From positions 868,001-932,000 of the forward strand of contig NZ_JAGKSR010000001.1 in the NCBI RefSeq assembly GCF_017939615.1: DNA of 64,000 bases, written 5' to 3'. Below are positions 11,683-20,329 of this stretch, piece after piece. How positions within the stretch are numbered: position 1 is the stretch's first letter; every line of letters begins with the position of its first letter. The notes beneath the pieces are model-generated. The model saw nothing but the letters and a program-made list of their open reading frames with translations. It had not been told where the DNA came from and ran no database searches. The position numbers and the translations under genes are program-made. This DNA is from Microbacterium sp. BLY. GTDB taxonomy: Bacteria > Actinomycetota > Actinomycetes > Actinomycetales > Microbacteriaceae.

Positions 11683-12105
11683 ATGGACCTGCGCGTCGCC
11701 GCATACGGGGTCGTCACCGATGAGGGTGGTCGCCTCCTTCTGGCGCGATGGACCGAGGGGCGGCGCATGGCGTGGACGCTGCCGGGCGGCGGACTGGAGC
11801 CCGGTGAGGCTCCGGAGGACGCGGTCCGTCGCGAGATCCGTGAGGAGACCGGCTACAGCGTCCGGGTGGGCGAGCTGCTCGGAATCCACTCGCGGGTCAT
11901 CCCCGCAGGGCGCCGGGTGCAGAAGGCGTCCGATCCGTTGCACACCCTGCGCATCGTCTACCGCGCCGAGGTGACGGGCGGGAGACTGCGGTACGAGACG
12001 GACGGATCCACCGACCGGGCCGAGTGGTTCCCGCTGTCGGCGGTCGCCGGCTTGCAGCGCGTGCGTCTGGTCGACATCGCGCTGCGGATGGCCGGGATCC
12101 TCTGA
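11683..12105 (+). CDS. NUDIX hydrolase
   Basis: A 140-residue single-domain NUDIX protein. The NUDIX box is complete: G-x5-E-x7-REUxEE-x-GU is read as GGGLEPGEAPEDAVRREIREE followed by TGY, so pyrophosphohydrolase activity on a nucleoside-diphosphate-linked compound is expected. The substrate cannot be told. Start at the ATG at 11683 under a leaderless model; a GTG two codons earlier is the alternative. Convergent with the YbaK gene, with a short 6-bp hairpin at 12106-12121 between them. Confidence 0.87.
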   Translation: MDLRVAAYGVVTDEGGRLLLARWTEGRRMAWTLPGGGLEPGEAPEDAVRREIREETGYSVRVGELLGIHSRVIPAGRRVQKASDPLHTLRIVYRAEVTGGRLRYETDGSTDRAEWFPLSAVAGLQRVRLVDIALRMAGIL

Positions 12106-12123
12106 GTCGGAGCGGTCCGACGC

Positions 12124-12606
12124 TCAGCGCTCTTCGGGCACCGATATGTCCGCCACCGTCGCGTCGTACGCGGCGATGAGGTCGTCGGCGTCGACGAACA
12201 GGCTGTATCCGTGGGTGCCGGCGCCCATTGCGACCCGCTGGCCGACGATGGACGCGTCGGCGTAGACGGGCCAGTCGGTCGTGCTGCCGATCGGGACGAT
12301 GGTGCCCCGTTCATACCCCGTGGCTGCGAGAGCCAGTTCCGGTTCCGGCAGGCGCAGCTTGTTCACACCGACGAGAGCGCGCAGCTTCGGCCACGAGATG
12401 GCGCGGCCGCCCGGGACGAGCGCGAAGAGGTACGTGTCGTCCGCGCGCTTGACGACGAGCGTCTTCACGATGCCGGACGGCGGGATGCCGAGGATCTCGG
12501 CGGCCTCGACGAGGCTACGCGCCGGCGGCCGCTCACGGATCTCGATGTCGAGACCGCGGGCGGCCGCAGCGTCCCTCACCCGCGCGTGCGGGTCGGGAGT
12601 GGTCAC
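12124..12606 (-). CDS. YbaK/EbsC-family aminoacyl-tRNA deacylase
   Basis: A 160-residue YbaK/ProX-fold protein. Members of this family hydrolyse mischarged aminoacyl-tRNAs such as Cys-tRNAPro or Ala-tRNAPro. The family core runs from about residue 25 to 155: VKTLVVKRADDTYLFALVPGG, then KLRLPEPELALAATGYERGTIVPIG and a late VGQRVAMGAG segment. The GTG start at 12606 overlaps the stop of the upstream membrane protein gene (GTGA), so they form a two-gene operon. Confidence 0.82.
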   Translation of the reverse strand: MTTPDPHARVRDAAAARGLDIEIRERPPARSLVEAAEILGIPPSGIVKTLVVKRADDTYLFALVPGGRAISWPKLRALVGVNKLRLPEPELALAATGYERGTIVPIGSTTDWPVYADASIVGQRVAMGAGTHGYSLFVDADDLIAAYDATVADISVPEER

Positions 12607-13100
12607 GCGTCGGGAGCCGACAGCGGGTCGTCGGCGACCCAGAGCTCGTCGTCGGCCCGGAGCGCCTGCCATGCGGCGTAGAGCACACCGACCGCCGCAG
12701 CGGCACCCAGGACGATGGCGACGACGGAGCCGAGGCCCGGCCCCTTCTTCTGAGGGGCGGCCTTGCGCGCCTTGTAGGCGATGCCGTGGCGCTTGGCGTT
12801 CGCGACATCCCAGGCGGTGAGCGCCGTGCCGACGACACCGCCGACGATCGGGACGACCTTGTCGTCCACCACGTGCTTGCCCATCTTCACCGAGCGGTCG
12901 ACCACGGGGGCGACACGACGGTTGTAGGTGTCCTGAACCACCGGCACGACCTGCTCGCGATTGAAGTTGCCGAGCTGCCGGCCCGCCTCACGAGCGACGT
13001 CGGCGGCGTGGCCGACGAGCACCTGCTGGTCTTCCCAGAGCTGGTTCGCGTCCTTCTGAAGACGACGAAGCTGCTTCTTCCGCTTGCGGCTGAGGCTCAC
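12603..13100 (-). CDS. Conserved actinobacterial membrane protein of unknown function
   Basis: About 165 residues. The N-terminus is strongly basic (SLSRKRKKQLRRLQK), followed by a charged region with VVDRSVKMGKHVVDDKVVP, and a single transmembrane helix near residues 129-150 (a SVVAIVLGAAAAVGVLYAAW run) before a short acidic tail. The GTG at 13100 is preferred because AGGAGAG precedes it; an in-frame ATG exists 12 codons upstream. No family assigned. Translationally coupled to the YbaK gene. Confidence 0.65.
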   Translation of the reverse strand: MSLSRKRKKQLRRLQKDANQLWEDQQVLVGHAADVAREAGRQLGNFNREQVVPVVQDTYNRRVAPVVDRSVKMGKHVVDDKVVPIVGGVVGTALTAWDVANAKRHGIAYKARKAAPQKKGPGLGSVVAIVLGAAAAVGVLYAAWQALRADDELWVADDPLSAPDA

Positions 13101-13246
13101 GATGCTCTCCTGTCCATTGGAGTACGGGTTCCCCATCTTGCCACGTGAGCCTGGATGCGGGGAGGGAATCGCCCGCCCCTTGCATCATCGGCCCCGGCGA
13201 TGTACGAGCCCGGCCCGTTCATCGGAAGCTCTGCGAGAATGAAGGC

Positions 13247-13804
13247 ATGGTTCACGCTTCCCATGTCGCAACTCTGCACACCAACCACGGTGACATCGTC
13301 ATCAACCTCTTCGGCGACCACGCCCCGAAGACGGTCAAGAACTTCATCGGCCTCGCCGACGGGTCCCAGGAGTGGACCCACCCCGCCACCGGCAAGCCGG
13401 GTGAGGGTCCTCTCTACAAGGACGTCATCTTCCATCGCATCATCCCCAACTTCATGATCCAGGGCGGCGACCCCCTCGGTCAGGGCGTCGGTGGCCCGGG
13501 CTACAACTTCGACGACGAGATCAACAACGAGCTCAACTTCAACGAGCCCTACATCCTCGCCATGGCCAACGCCGGCCTCCGCCGCAACGCCATCACCGGC
13601 AAGGTCGAGGGCACGAACGGGTCGCAGTTCTTCATCACGACCGACCCGACGCCGTGGCTGCAGGGCAAGCACACGATCTTCGGCGAGGTCGCCGATGACG
13701 CGTCGCGCAAGGTCGTGGACGCCATCTCCGCGGTTCCGACTCAGGCGGGCGACCGCCCGATCGAGCCCGTGGTGCTGCAGTCGATCGACATCGTCGCCGC
13801 CTGA
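13247..13804 (+). CDS. ppiA: Peptidyl-prolyl cis-trans isomerase, cyclophilin type
   Basis: A 185-residue cytoplasmic cyclophilin that isomerises Xaa-Pro bonds. The active-site block FHRIIPNFMIQGGD (His63, Arg64) and the NGSQFFITTDPTPWLQGKH block are both present, and no signal peptide is seen. The ATG at 13247 is chosen because family similarity starts there; the frame is open further upstream. GAGAAT six bases before the ATG may be a -10 for a leaderless mRNA. The rhomboid gene follows 21 bases after the stop and may be co-transcribed. Confidence 0.93.
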   Translation: MVHASHVATLHTNHGDIVINLFGDHAPKTVKNFIGLADGSQEWTHPATGKPGEGPLYKDVIFHRIIPNFMIQGGDPLGQGVGGPGYNFDDEINNELNFNEPYILAMANAGLRRNAITGKVEGTNGSQFFITTDPTPWLQGKHTIFGEVADDASRKVVDAISAVPTQAGDRPIEPVVLQSIDIVAA

Positions 13805-13825
13805 CGACAGCGACGGCCGATCCGG

Positions 13826-14719
13826 ATGACGACGCCCGAGTTCACGAACAACCGTGAGAACTTCTGCTACCGGCATCCGGATCGGCAGAGCTTCGTGCTC
13901 TGCCAGCGGTGCCTGCGCACCATCTGCCCCGAGTGCCAGACGCCCGCCCCGGTCGGTGTGATCTGCCCCGAGTGCATGGACGCGGAGCGCAAGAACCGCA
14001 CCCCGGCCCAGAAGAAGGCCGCGCGACGCTGGCGCGGCGGCGGGGCGACGACCATGGGCACCGTGCGCAGCGGTAAGCCCGTGGTGACCTACGTCCTCCT
14101 CGCGGTGACGTCGTTCATCGGCCTGGTGCAGCTCATCCCCGGGATGAACCAGCCGATCATCCAGGCGCTCGGCTTCTTCGCCCCGTATCTCTACCCGAAC
14201 CTCTTCGCCATCCCCTTCGAGCCGTGGCGCCTGCTGACCGCGCTCTTCGTGCACGGCGGTTTCATCCACCTCGCCCTCAACATGCTGGCGCTGTGGATGC
14301 TCGGGCAGAGCCTCGAGCCGATGCTCGGCCGGGCCCGCTACCTCGCCCTGTACCTCATCAGCGGCCTCGGCGGCTCGGTCATGGTGGCCGTCCTTGCGCC
14401 GACCACCTGGACCGTCGGCGCATCCGGGGCGATCTTCGGGCTCCTCGCGTCCCTCCTGATCATCGGCCGCCACATCGGCGCGAACGTCACCGGCATCCTC
14501 GTGATCCTCGGCATCAACTTCGCGTTCGGCTTCTTCGCCGGCGGCATCTCGTGGCAGGCGCACCTGGGTGGTGCCATCACGGGTGCGCTGGTGGCGCTCA
14601 TCTACGTTCGTACGAAGCGTCGGGATCAGCGCATCTGGCAGATCGTCGCGCTGTCCGCCCTGGTGATCCTGTTGCTCGTCGTGGTGGCCGTCGTGCCGCC
14701 TCTCCTCCTTTTGGCCTGA
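13826..14719 (+). CDS. Rhomboid-family intramembrane serine protease with N-terminal zinc finger
   Basis: A 297-residue rhomboid. Residues 12-52 form a B-box-like zinc-binding motif with C14, H17, C26, C29, C34, C37, C47 and C50. Six or seven transmembrane helices follow. The catalytic dyad is Ser200 in GASGAIFG and His246 in WQAHLGG, with the HGGFIHLALNM loop upstream. Rhomboids cleave membrane proteins inside the bilayer; the substrate is unknown. The zinc finger is common in actinobacterial rhomboids and may bind partners. It follows ppiA, as in several actinobacterial genomes. Confidence 0.9.
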   Translation: MTTPEFTNNRENFCYRHPDRQSFVLCQRCLRTICPECQTPAPVGVICPECMDAERKNRTPAQKKAARRWRGGGATTMGTVRSGKPVVTYVLLAVTSFIGLVQLIPGMNQPIIQALGFFAPYLYPNLFAIPFEPWRLLTALFVHGGFIHLALNMLALWMLGQSLEPMLGRARYLALYLISGLGGSVMVAVLAPTTWTVGASGAIFGLLASLLIIGRHIGANVTGILVILGINFAFGFFAGGISWQAHLGGAITGALVALIYVRTKRRDQRIWQIVALSALVILLLVVVAVVPPLLLLA

Positions 14720-14725
14720 TCCCGA

Positions 14726-14801
14726 GTTGTTAACAGGGTTGTTAACCCCTGTGAATAACATCGGTGTAATTCTCCCCAGAGTGGGGATAACCTGTGGATA
14801 A
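14726..14801 (+). promoter_or_regulatory. DnaA-box-like cluster
   Basis: TGTGGATAA at 14793-14801 is the exact complement of the DnaA consensus TTATCCACA. TGTGAATAA (14750-14758) and TGGGGATAA (14782-14790) each differ by one base. Two direct GTTGTTAAC copies (14726-14734 and 14738-14746) lie just upstream. The stretch is much richer in A+T than its surroundings. It could titrate DnaA, be a regulatory site, or assist unwinding. Confidence 0.5.
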
Positions 14802-14823
14802 CTTCGGTCGGTCCGCAGACACG

Positions 14824-14856
14824 AAGAACCCCTCGCCGCTGTGGCGAGGGGTTCTT
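14824..14856. terminator. Bidirectional terminator between rhomboid gene and crgA
   Basis: A perfect 14-bp stem (AAGAACCCCTCGCC with its complement) and a GCTGT loop, ending in TTCTTG on the plus strand. Placed between convergent genes. Confidence 0.8.
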
Positions 14857-14874
14857 GTCGTTCGTGGCGGTGGG

Positions 14875-15114
14875 TCAGCGCCACCGGGTGGTCATGAGGA
14901 AGCCGATGAGCGCGATACCCAGGCCGATGGCCAGGTTCCAGTTGTCGAGACCGGGGATCGGGAACTGCATGCCCGAGATGTAGAACACGAGGATCCACGC
15001 CAGACCGAGGAGCATGAAGCCGATCATCACCGGCTTGAACCAGACGGCGTTGGGAGCGGCGTCGCCTTCGGCGCGCTCGACAGCGGGTTCTTCGGTCTTG
15101 CGGTCACGTGCCAT
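14875..15114 (-). CDS. crgA: Cell division protein CrgA
   Basis: A 79-residue two-helix membrane protein of the CrgA family, which bridges FtsZ and late divisome proteins in actinobacteria and influences septum placement. The family pattern is clear: PNAVWFKPVMIGFMLLGLAW at the first helix, an FY-rich turn, a conserved WN, and the second helix ending in TTRWR. The start is set by a TACAAT -10 (15121-15126) six bases before the ATG. Divergent from the sortase gene, 103 bases away. Confidence 0.93.
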   Translation of the reverse strand: MARDRKTEEPAVERAEGDAAPNAVWFKPVMIGFMLLGLAWILVFYISGMQFPIPGLDNWNLAIGLGIALIGFLMTTRWR

Positions 15115-15120
15115 GTCGTC

Positions 15121-15126
15121 ATTGTA
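15121..15126 (-). promoter_or_regulatory. -10 box (TACAAT) for a leaderless crgA mRNA
   Basis: TACAAT, one mismatch from TATAAT, then six bases and the ATG at 15114 on the minus strand. Confidence 0.5.
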
Positions 15127-15204
15127 CCCGGGAGACCTCGGCGCCGCCGAGAGCGAAGATCAGCGGCCGCGGCCGTCGGGTCCCTTCTCCACAGGTGGGA
15201 GGGA

Positions 15205-15210
15205 TATGAT
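15205..15210 (+). promoter_or_regulatory. -10 box (TATGAT) for a leaderless sortase mRNA
   Basis: TATGAT, seven bases, ATG at 15218. Confidence 0.45.
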
Positions 15211-15217
15211 CGCGCGC

Positions 15218-16012
15218 ATGACTGCATCTGTCGTGCCTGGGGGGCGACGCGGACGGCGGCAGCGACCACGGTCGCGCGCGACGTTCGCGAGCGTGCTCGG
15301 CGAACTCCTGCTGACGGCCGGCGTCGTCGTCCTCCTCTTCGTCGCCTGGCAGATGTGGATCGGCGACATCATCATCGCCGCCCAGAAGAACGAGGAGGGC
15401 GCCGCCATCTCGCAGCAGCTCGCCGCCGCCGAGGCTCCGGAGCCCCCGCCCCTCATCGAGACCGACGACGGCGAAACGGTCTACGAGGCTCCCGTCCCCG
15501 CGGCGCCTGCCGACGGCGAGTGGTTCGGGCAGATGCACATCCCGCGGTTCGGCGCCGACTACAACTTTGGCATCTACGGAGGGACGAGTCGCGCACGCAC
15601 GCTCGACCAGAAGGGCATCGGGGTCTACACCCAGTCGAAGATGCCGGGGGAGGTGGGCAACTTCTCGCTGGCGGGCCACCGCACGACCTGGGGGAAGCCG
15701 TTCAACCAGCTCGACAAGCTCCACGTGGGCGACGCCATCGTCGTCGAGACGCCCGACGGCTGGTACACCTACCGGTTCCGCACCCTGGAGTACGTGAAGC
15801 CGTCGCAGACGGACGTGCTCGCGGATGTCCCGCAGATGCCCGCGCAGCAGACGGGGGAGCAGTACATCACCCTGACCGCCTGCTCGCCGCTGTACTCCCT
15901 CGCCGAGCGCATCGTCGCCTACGGCGTGTTCGAGAGCTTCCAGCCGCGGGCCGAGGGGCCCCCGCCCGCCCTCACCGATCCGCCACCGCCGCCGGCCGCG
16001 CCGTCCGTGTGA
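15218..16012 (+). CDS. Class E sortase
   Basis: A 264-residue membrane-bound transpeptidase that attaches LAxTG-bearing proteins to peptidoglycan. A basic N-terminus and one helix (about 24-46) precede the sortase barrel (about 103-240). The catalytic triad is visible: His154 in LAGHRTTWG, Cys222 in TLTACSPLYS and Arg231 in LAERIVAYG. The TLTxC form and the Pro-rich tail fit class E. It is followed by a small membrane protein and pabA with minimal spacing. A matching LAVTG substrate lies 18 kb downstream. Start chosen at the ATG behind the TATGAT box; an ATG four codons earlier overlaps that box. Confidence 0.9.
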   Translation: MTASVVPGGRRGRRQRPRSRATFASVLGELLLTAGVVVLLFVAWQMWIGDIIIAAQKNEEGAAISQQLAAAEAPEPPPLIETDDGETVYEAPVPAAPADGEWFGQMHIPRFGADYNFGIYGGTSRARTLDQKGIGVYTQSKMPGEVGNFSLAGHRTTWGKPFNQLDKLHVGDAIVVETPDGWYTYRFRTLEYVKPSQTDVLADVPQMPAQQTGEQYITLTACSPLYSLAERIVAYGVFESFQPRAEGPPPALTDPPPPPAAPSV

Positions 16013-16037
16013 CCCGCCTCCAGGAGAGAGAAGAACC

Positions 16038-16193
16038 ATGTACGCCGCACTCTGGCGCCTGCTCCCCGGTCCGTGGTGGCTGCGGGTGATCATCCTGCTC
16101 GTGCTGATCGCCGCCGTGCTCTACGCGCTGTTCTGGTTCGTGTTCCCGTGGATCAGTCCCATCGTCGCGCCGGGCGAGGTCGACGTCGAATGA
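16038..16193 (+). CDS. Small single-span membrane protein
   Basis: A 51-residue protein, too short for most gene callers. AGGAGAG lies about nine bases before the ATG. An aromatic-rich N-terminus (ALWRLLPGPWWLRV) leads into a single helix around residues 15-37, then a short acidic tail. The stop overlaps the pabA start in ATGA, so translation of pabA probably depends on it. Small membrane proteins of this type commonly sit between the sortase and pabA/trpG genes in Microbacteriaceae; function unknown. Confidence 0.75.
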   Translation: MYAALWRLLPGPWWLRVIILLVLIAAVLYALFWFVFPWISPIVAPGEVDVE

Positions 16194-16822
16194 CGCGAGT
16201 GCTCGTCGTGGACAACCACGACAGCTTCGTGCACACCCTCGTCGGCTACCTCCGCGAGCTCGGTGCCGATACGTCGCTCGTGGAGTCCGATGCGATCGAT
16301 GCCGCCGGGATCGCGCGGCTGCTGGACCGGCACGACGCCCTTCTCCTCTCCCCGGGACCCGGTACGCCCGCGGATGCCGGGGTCTCGGTCGACGCGGTCC
16401 GCATCGCGCTGCGCCAGGGTGTGCCGACGCTCGGCGTCTGCCTCGGTCATCAGGTCATCGGGGCCGCCTTCGGCACCGCCGTGCGCTCGGCGCCGGAGGT
16501 GATGCACGGGATGGTCTCGGCGGTGCGCCACGACGGCTCCGCGCTGTTCGCCGGCATCCCCTCCCCGTTCGACGTGGGCCGCTACCACTCGCTCGCCCTG
16601 GCGGCGGACGAGCTCCCCGCCGAGATCGCACCGACCGCGGTCGCGCCGGACGGCACCGTGATGGCCCTCGCCCACCGGGCGCTCCCGCTGCACGGCGTGC
16701 AGTTCCACCCGGAGAGCGTGCTCACCCAGGGGGGCTACCGTCTGCTCGCGAACTGGCTCCGACTCTGCGGAGACACGGAGGCCGTCGCACGGTCCGCGCA
16801 CCTCGATCCGCTGTCGCGCTGA
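16190..16822 (+). CDS. pabA: Aminodeoxychorismate/anthranilate synthase glutamine amidotransferase
   Basis: A 210-residue class I glutamine amidotransferase that releases ammonia from glutamine for the PabB or TrpE chorismate-using subunit. Motifs are complete: the PGPGTP oxyanion segment (55-60), nucleophile Cys84 in GVCLGHQ, and the His-Glu pair in VQFHPES near residue 170. Whether it serves folate (PabA) or tryptophan (TrpG) synthesis cannot be settled; no partner gene is nearby. Coupled to the small membrane protein upstream. Confidence 0.85.
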   Translation: MTRVLVVDNHDSFVHTLVGYLRELGADTSLVESDAIDAAGIARLLDRHDALLLSPGPGTPADAGVSVDAVRIALRQGVPTLGVCLGHQVIGAAFGTAVRSAPEVMHGMVSAVRHDGSALFAGIPSPFDVGRYHSLALAADELPAEIAPTAVAPDGTVMALAHRALPLHGVQFHPESVLTQGGYRLLANWLRLCGDTEAVARSAHLDPLSR

Positions 16823-16844
16823 CCGGGCCGTGCGGCCGGGTCAG
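16819..16844. terminator. Hairpin between pabA and pknB
   Basis: CTGACC pairs with GGTCAG, then a G-G mismatch, then GGCC with GGCC around a GTGC loop. Both convergent stop codons lie inside the arms. Confidence 0.5.
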
Positions 16845-18532
16845 GAGCCGGTGCAGTAGCGGAGTTCGACCGACGAGCCCACCGGCACGTCCCCCGGGGC
16901 CACGGACATCGAGTGGACCGTCGCGGGATCCGTTGCCGGGCACTCGGGGGCCTCGGTCGGCACCGGCGTCAGCCCCAGATCCTCGAGCGCCTGGGTCGCC
17001 GAGTCCATCGACCAGCCCACGACGTTGTTGAGCGTCACCTTGCCGCTCGCCACCTCGAGGTTGACCACGGTGCCCGGAGCGACCTCGGCGTCCGCCTCTT
17101 CGCTCGCCGTCATGACGGTGTTGGCGGCCAGGCCCTTGTCGTTGCGCTGCGTGACCGTTCCGAGCTCCAGGCCCGCGGCCTTCAACGCCTTGGTCGCCCC
17201 GTCCAGCGACATGCCTTCGAGCTTGGGCACCACGACCGTCTCCTCGCCGGAGGAGACGTAGAGCGTGACGGTCGACCCCTGCTCGACGGACACGCCGCCC
17301 TCGGGATCGGTGCGGATGACATTGCCCTCGGCGATCGTCGCGCTCGACTCGATCACGATCTTGGACGAGAGATCCAGTTCGGCGAGATCATCCTGCGCGC
17401 GTTCGGACGCGACGTTCACGAGGTCGGGGATGACGCGCGACGTGCTGGGCACATCGGACGGCCGCATGCTGATCGTCCACACCCAGAACAGCACCGAGGC
17501 CAGGAGGACCGCCAGCAGGGCGACTCCCGCCCAGATCCACGCCACCGGCGGACCGGACTGCGTGCGGGTCATCGTCGTGTCGGTGCTGAGCTGCCGGAGC
17601 GACCGCGCCGTCTCCTGCGCTTGGCGCGGGCTCGGGCCGTAGAGCTCGCTGGTCAGCGCGCCGATCTGCTTGCGCGTGGGGGCGGCGCCGGTGACCGCGG
17701 CATCCAGGGCGGCGCGGAAGTGCGCGGCGTCCGGGTAGCGCTGATACGGGTCCTTGGCGAGGGCGCGGAGGACGATCGGGTCGAGGGCCGCGGGCGACTC
17801 CTCGTTGACCTCGGACGGCGGGACCGGCGTCTCGCTGACGTGCTGGTACGCGACGGCGACCGGGGACTCTCCGCGGAACGGCTGCCGACCGGTCAGCAGC
17901 TCGTAGAGCACGACACCGGTGGAGTAGAGGTCGGCGCGGGCGTCGACCGGCTCACCCTTGGCCTGCTCCGGCGAGAAGTACGCGGCCGTGCCGATGATCT
18001 GGGTGGTCTCGGCGACGGTGGAGGAGGAGTCGGACACCGCGCGGGCGATGCCGAAGTCCATCACCTTCACCTGGCCCTTGTCGGTGACCATGACGTTGCC
18101 GGGCTTGATGTCGCGGTGCACGACGCCGGCACGGTGCGAGTAGTCGAGCGCCTCGAGGATCCCGTCGACGTAGCGCACGGCGTCCTCGACCGGAACGGGC
18201 CCGTCGGCGATGATCTTCTTGAGCAGCGTGCCCTTGACCAGCTCCATGACGATGTACGGCGGCTCATCCGACGAGCTGTCGACGGTCGACGGGTCGCCCG
18301 CGTCGTACACGCGGACGATCGACGGGTGGGACATCCGGGACGCCGACTGCGCTTCCAGACGGAACCGCGTCCGGAAGCTGGTGTCCCGTGCGAGCTCCGG
18401 ATCGAGGATCTTGATCGCGATCTCGCGACCGAGGGTCAGGTCGTACCCGCGGTACACCTTCGCCATCCCGCCGTGCCCGATGAGCTCGTCGACGCGGTAC
18501 CGGCCCGCGATGACTCGTGGCTCTGTGGACAC
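16841..18532 (-). CDS. pknB: Ser/Thr protein kinase PknB with PASTA domains
   Basis: A 563-residue receptor kinase. The kinase domain (12-275) has the glycine loop IGHGGMAKVYRG, Lys41, HRDIKPGN (Asp141) and DFG (159-161). A helix at about 328-351 is followed by three PASTA repeats (roughly 365-430, 431-497 and 498-563), which bind muropeptides or lipid II. PknB phosphorylates FHA proteins and cell-wall enzymes in actinobacteria. The final PASTA holds two cysteines that could form a disulfide. GTG start with AGGGGG upstream. Last gene of the fhaA-fhaB-pstP-ftsW-pbpA-pknA-pknB operon. Confidence 0.95.
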   Translation of the reverse strand: MSTEPRVIAGRYRVDELIGHGGMAKVYRGYDLTLGREIAIKILDPELARDTSFRTRFRLEAQSASRMSHPSIVRVYDAGDPSTVDSSSDEPPYIVMELVKGTLLKKIIADGPVPVEDAVRYVDGILEALDYSHRAGVVHRDIKPGNVMVTDKGQVKVMDFGIARAVSDSSSTVAETTQIIGTAAYFSPEQAKGEPVDARADLYSTGVVLYELLTGRQPFRGESPVAVAYQHVSETPVPPSEVNEESPAALDPIVLRALAKDPYQRYPDAAHFRAALDAAVTGAAPTRKQIGALTSELYGPSPRQAQETARSLRQLSTDTTMTRTQSGPPVAWIWAGVALLAVLLASVLFWVWTISMRPSDVPSTSRVIPDLVNVASERAQDDLAELDLSSKIVIESSATIAEGNVIRTDPEGGVSVEQGSTVTLYVSSGEETVVVPKLEGMSLDGATKALKAAGLELGTVTQRNDKGLAANTVMTASEEADAEVAPGTVVNLEVASGKVTLNNVVGWSMDSATQALEDLGLTPVPTEAPECPATDPATVHSMSVAPGDVPVGSSVELRYCTGS

Positions 18533-18577
18533 GGATGACCCCCTGGAAAACGACTTCGGCTGGATTGGATACTCAGG

Positions 18578-20329
18578 CTACCCTTGGGCGCCGTTTCCCC
18601 CGTCACCCTCGCCGTCCTGCGGAGCGACGATGGTGACGGACAGCGGAGGCGAGGCGTTGGAGGTGCGCTGGTCGCCTCCCGAGCAGAGGCCCTGGTAGGT
18701 GGCGATGAGCTGCTGGCCGACCGCGTCGCCGACGGTCACCTGCGCGTTGCGCTGGGTCGGCTGGAAGTTCGGTCCGCCCGAGGCGAAGCTGCCGTTCTGG
18801 AGCGACACCACGTATCCCGAGAGCGTCGTCCCGCTGGGGCAGGTGAAGCCGGTGCCCCAGGAGATCGTCACCGTGCTGCCGGCGACCGGGTCGCCGGTGA
18901 TCGTCGGCTGGTCGGTCGGGGTGGGCAGCGGCGTGCGGCCCGCGTAGACGGTGAGCGCGATCGGCGTGGTCGTCTCGACGTTGCCCGTCGGCTGCACGCG
19001 GTAGACCTTGCCCACGTCGCCATCGGTGGGCGCGGGGTCGCCGTCGCCACACGTGATGTCGCTGAAGCCGGCGTCCTTGAGCGTGGCCGTCGCCGTCGCG
19101 CAGTCCATCCCCGTGAGGTTGAGCGCCGTCACGTCGACGCGCGTCTCCTCCGGGGTGGGCTCCTGAGAAGGCGTCTGGGTCTGGGTCTGCGTGGGGGTGC
19201 GGGTCGCGGAGCCGGTCGGGTCGGGATCCGCCTCCTTGCCCTGGTTGCCGAACAGCGCCCACAGCGTGCCGGCGACGACGATGAGCAGCAGTACGAGCAG
19301 GGCGATGAGCGGCCAGGTCCACGCGCTGCGCTTCTTCTTCTTCTTCTCCTCCTCGTCCGTCGCCGCCGCATCGGTGGGCAGCTGCGCGGTGGTGGGGAGG
19401 ATGCGGGTCGTGCCGTCGTCACCCGTGGAGGTGAGCATCCGCGTGGCGTCGTCGTCGCCGGCGATGCCTCCGGTCGCGATGGCAGGCACGGCGATGGCGG
19501 CCGAGTTCAGATCGCCACGGCGCAGGGCCTGTGCGGCACGGGCCACCGTCGCCGACGAGGACGGGCGGTCCGCAGGCTTCTTGGCGATCATCGCCATGAC
19601 GAGGTTCTGCACCGGGATCGGGACCGTCGGGGGCAGCGGCGGCGGCTGCTCATTGATCTGCGCCATCGCGATCGCGACCTGCGACTCGCCCGTGAACGGG
19701 CGCTTGCCGGCGAGGCACTCATACGCGACGATGCCGAGCGAGTACGTGTCGGTCGCGGGGGAGGCGGGGTGACCCGACGCCTGCTCCGGAGACAGGTACT
19801 GGACGGTTCCCATCACCTGACCGGTCGCGGTGAGCGGCACCTGGTCGGCGATGCGTGCGATGCCGAAGTCGGTGATCTTGACGCGGCCGTCGGGCGTGAT
19901 CAGGAGGTTGCCGGGCTTGATGTCGCGGTGCACGAGGCCCGCGGCGTGAGCCGCCTGCAGGGCGGAGGCGGTCTGCGCGACGATGTCGAGGGTCTTGTCG
20001 GCGCTCAGCGCGCCGTCGCGCTCCAGGATCGTCGAGAGCGCCTCGCCGGGCACGAGCTCCATGACGAGGTACGCGCTGCCGTTCTCCTCGCCGTAGTCGA
20101 ACACGCTGGCGATGCCCTCGTGGTTGACGAGCGCGGCGTGACGCGCCTCCGCGCGGAAACGCTCGAGGAACCCGGGGTCCCCCATGTACTCGTCCTTGAG
20201 GATCTTGATGGCGACGGTGCGTCCGATGACGTGATCCGTCGCCTCCCACACCTCGCCCATGCCGCCGATCGCAATCCGCGACTGCAGCTCGTAGCGACCA
20301 CCGAACGACACACCCTGCGTCGGTCTCAT
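18578..20329 (-). CDS. pknA: Ser/Thr protein kinase PknA-like with extracellular domain
   Basis: A 583-residue kinase. The catalytic domain (13-275) shows [10 protein letters not shown], Lys42, HRDIKPGN (Asp136) and DFG (154-156). A juxtamembrane Lys run precedes one helix near residues 360-386. Outside lies a PASTA-like segment ([20 protein letters not shown]) and a second beta-rich domain (about 485-575) with a CPSGTT motif, then a Gly/Asp-rich tail. M. tuberculosis PknA has a short extracellular part, so this long ectodomain is a lineage variation. The ATG at 20329 overlaps the pbpA stop. Confidence 0.9.
   Translation of the reverse strand: MRPTQGVSFGGRYELQSRIAIGGMGEVWEATDHVIGRTVAIKILKDEYMGDPGFLERFRAEARHAALVNHEGIASVFDYGEENGSAYLVMELVPGEALSTILERDGALSADKTLDIVAQTASALQAAHAAGLVHRDIKPGNLLITPDGRVKITDFGIARIADQVPLTATGQVMGTVQYLSPEQASGHPASPATDTYSLGIVAYECLAGKRPFTGESQVAIAMAQINEQPPPLPPTVPIPVQNLVMAMIAKKPADRPSSSATVARAAQALRRGDLNSAAIAVPAIATGGIAGDDDATRMLTSTGDDGTTRILPTTAQLPTDAAATDEEEKKKKKRSAWTWPLIALLVLLLIVVAGTLWALFGNQGKEADPDPTGSATRTPTQTQTQTPSQEPTPEETRVDVTALNLTGMDCATATATLKDAGFSDITCGDGDPAPTDGDVGKVYRVQPTGNVETTTPIALTVYAGRTPLPTPTDQPTITGDPVAGSTVTISWGTGFTCPSGTTLSGYVVSLQNGSFASGGPNFQPTQRNAQVTVGDAVGQQLIATYQGLCSGGDQRTSNASPPLSVTIVAPQDGEGDGGNGAQG

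Noticed and set aside
14726..14801. Chromosomal origin of replication
   Set aside because: Too few DnaA boxes and the wrong neighbours; recF-gyrB at the left edge points to oriC near dnaA outside the window.
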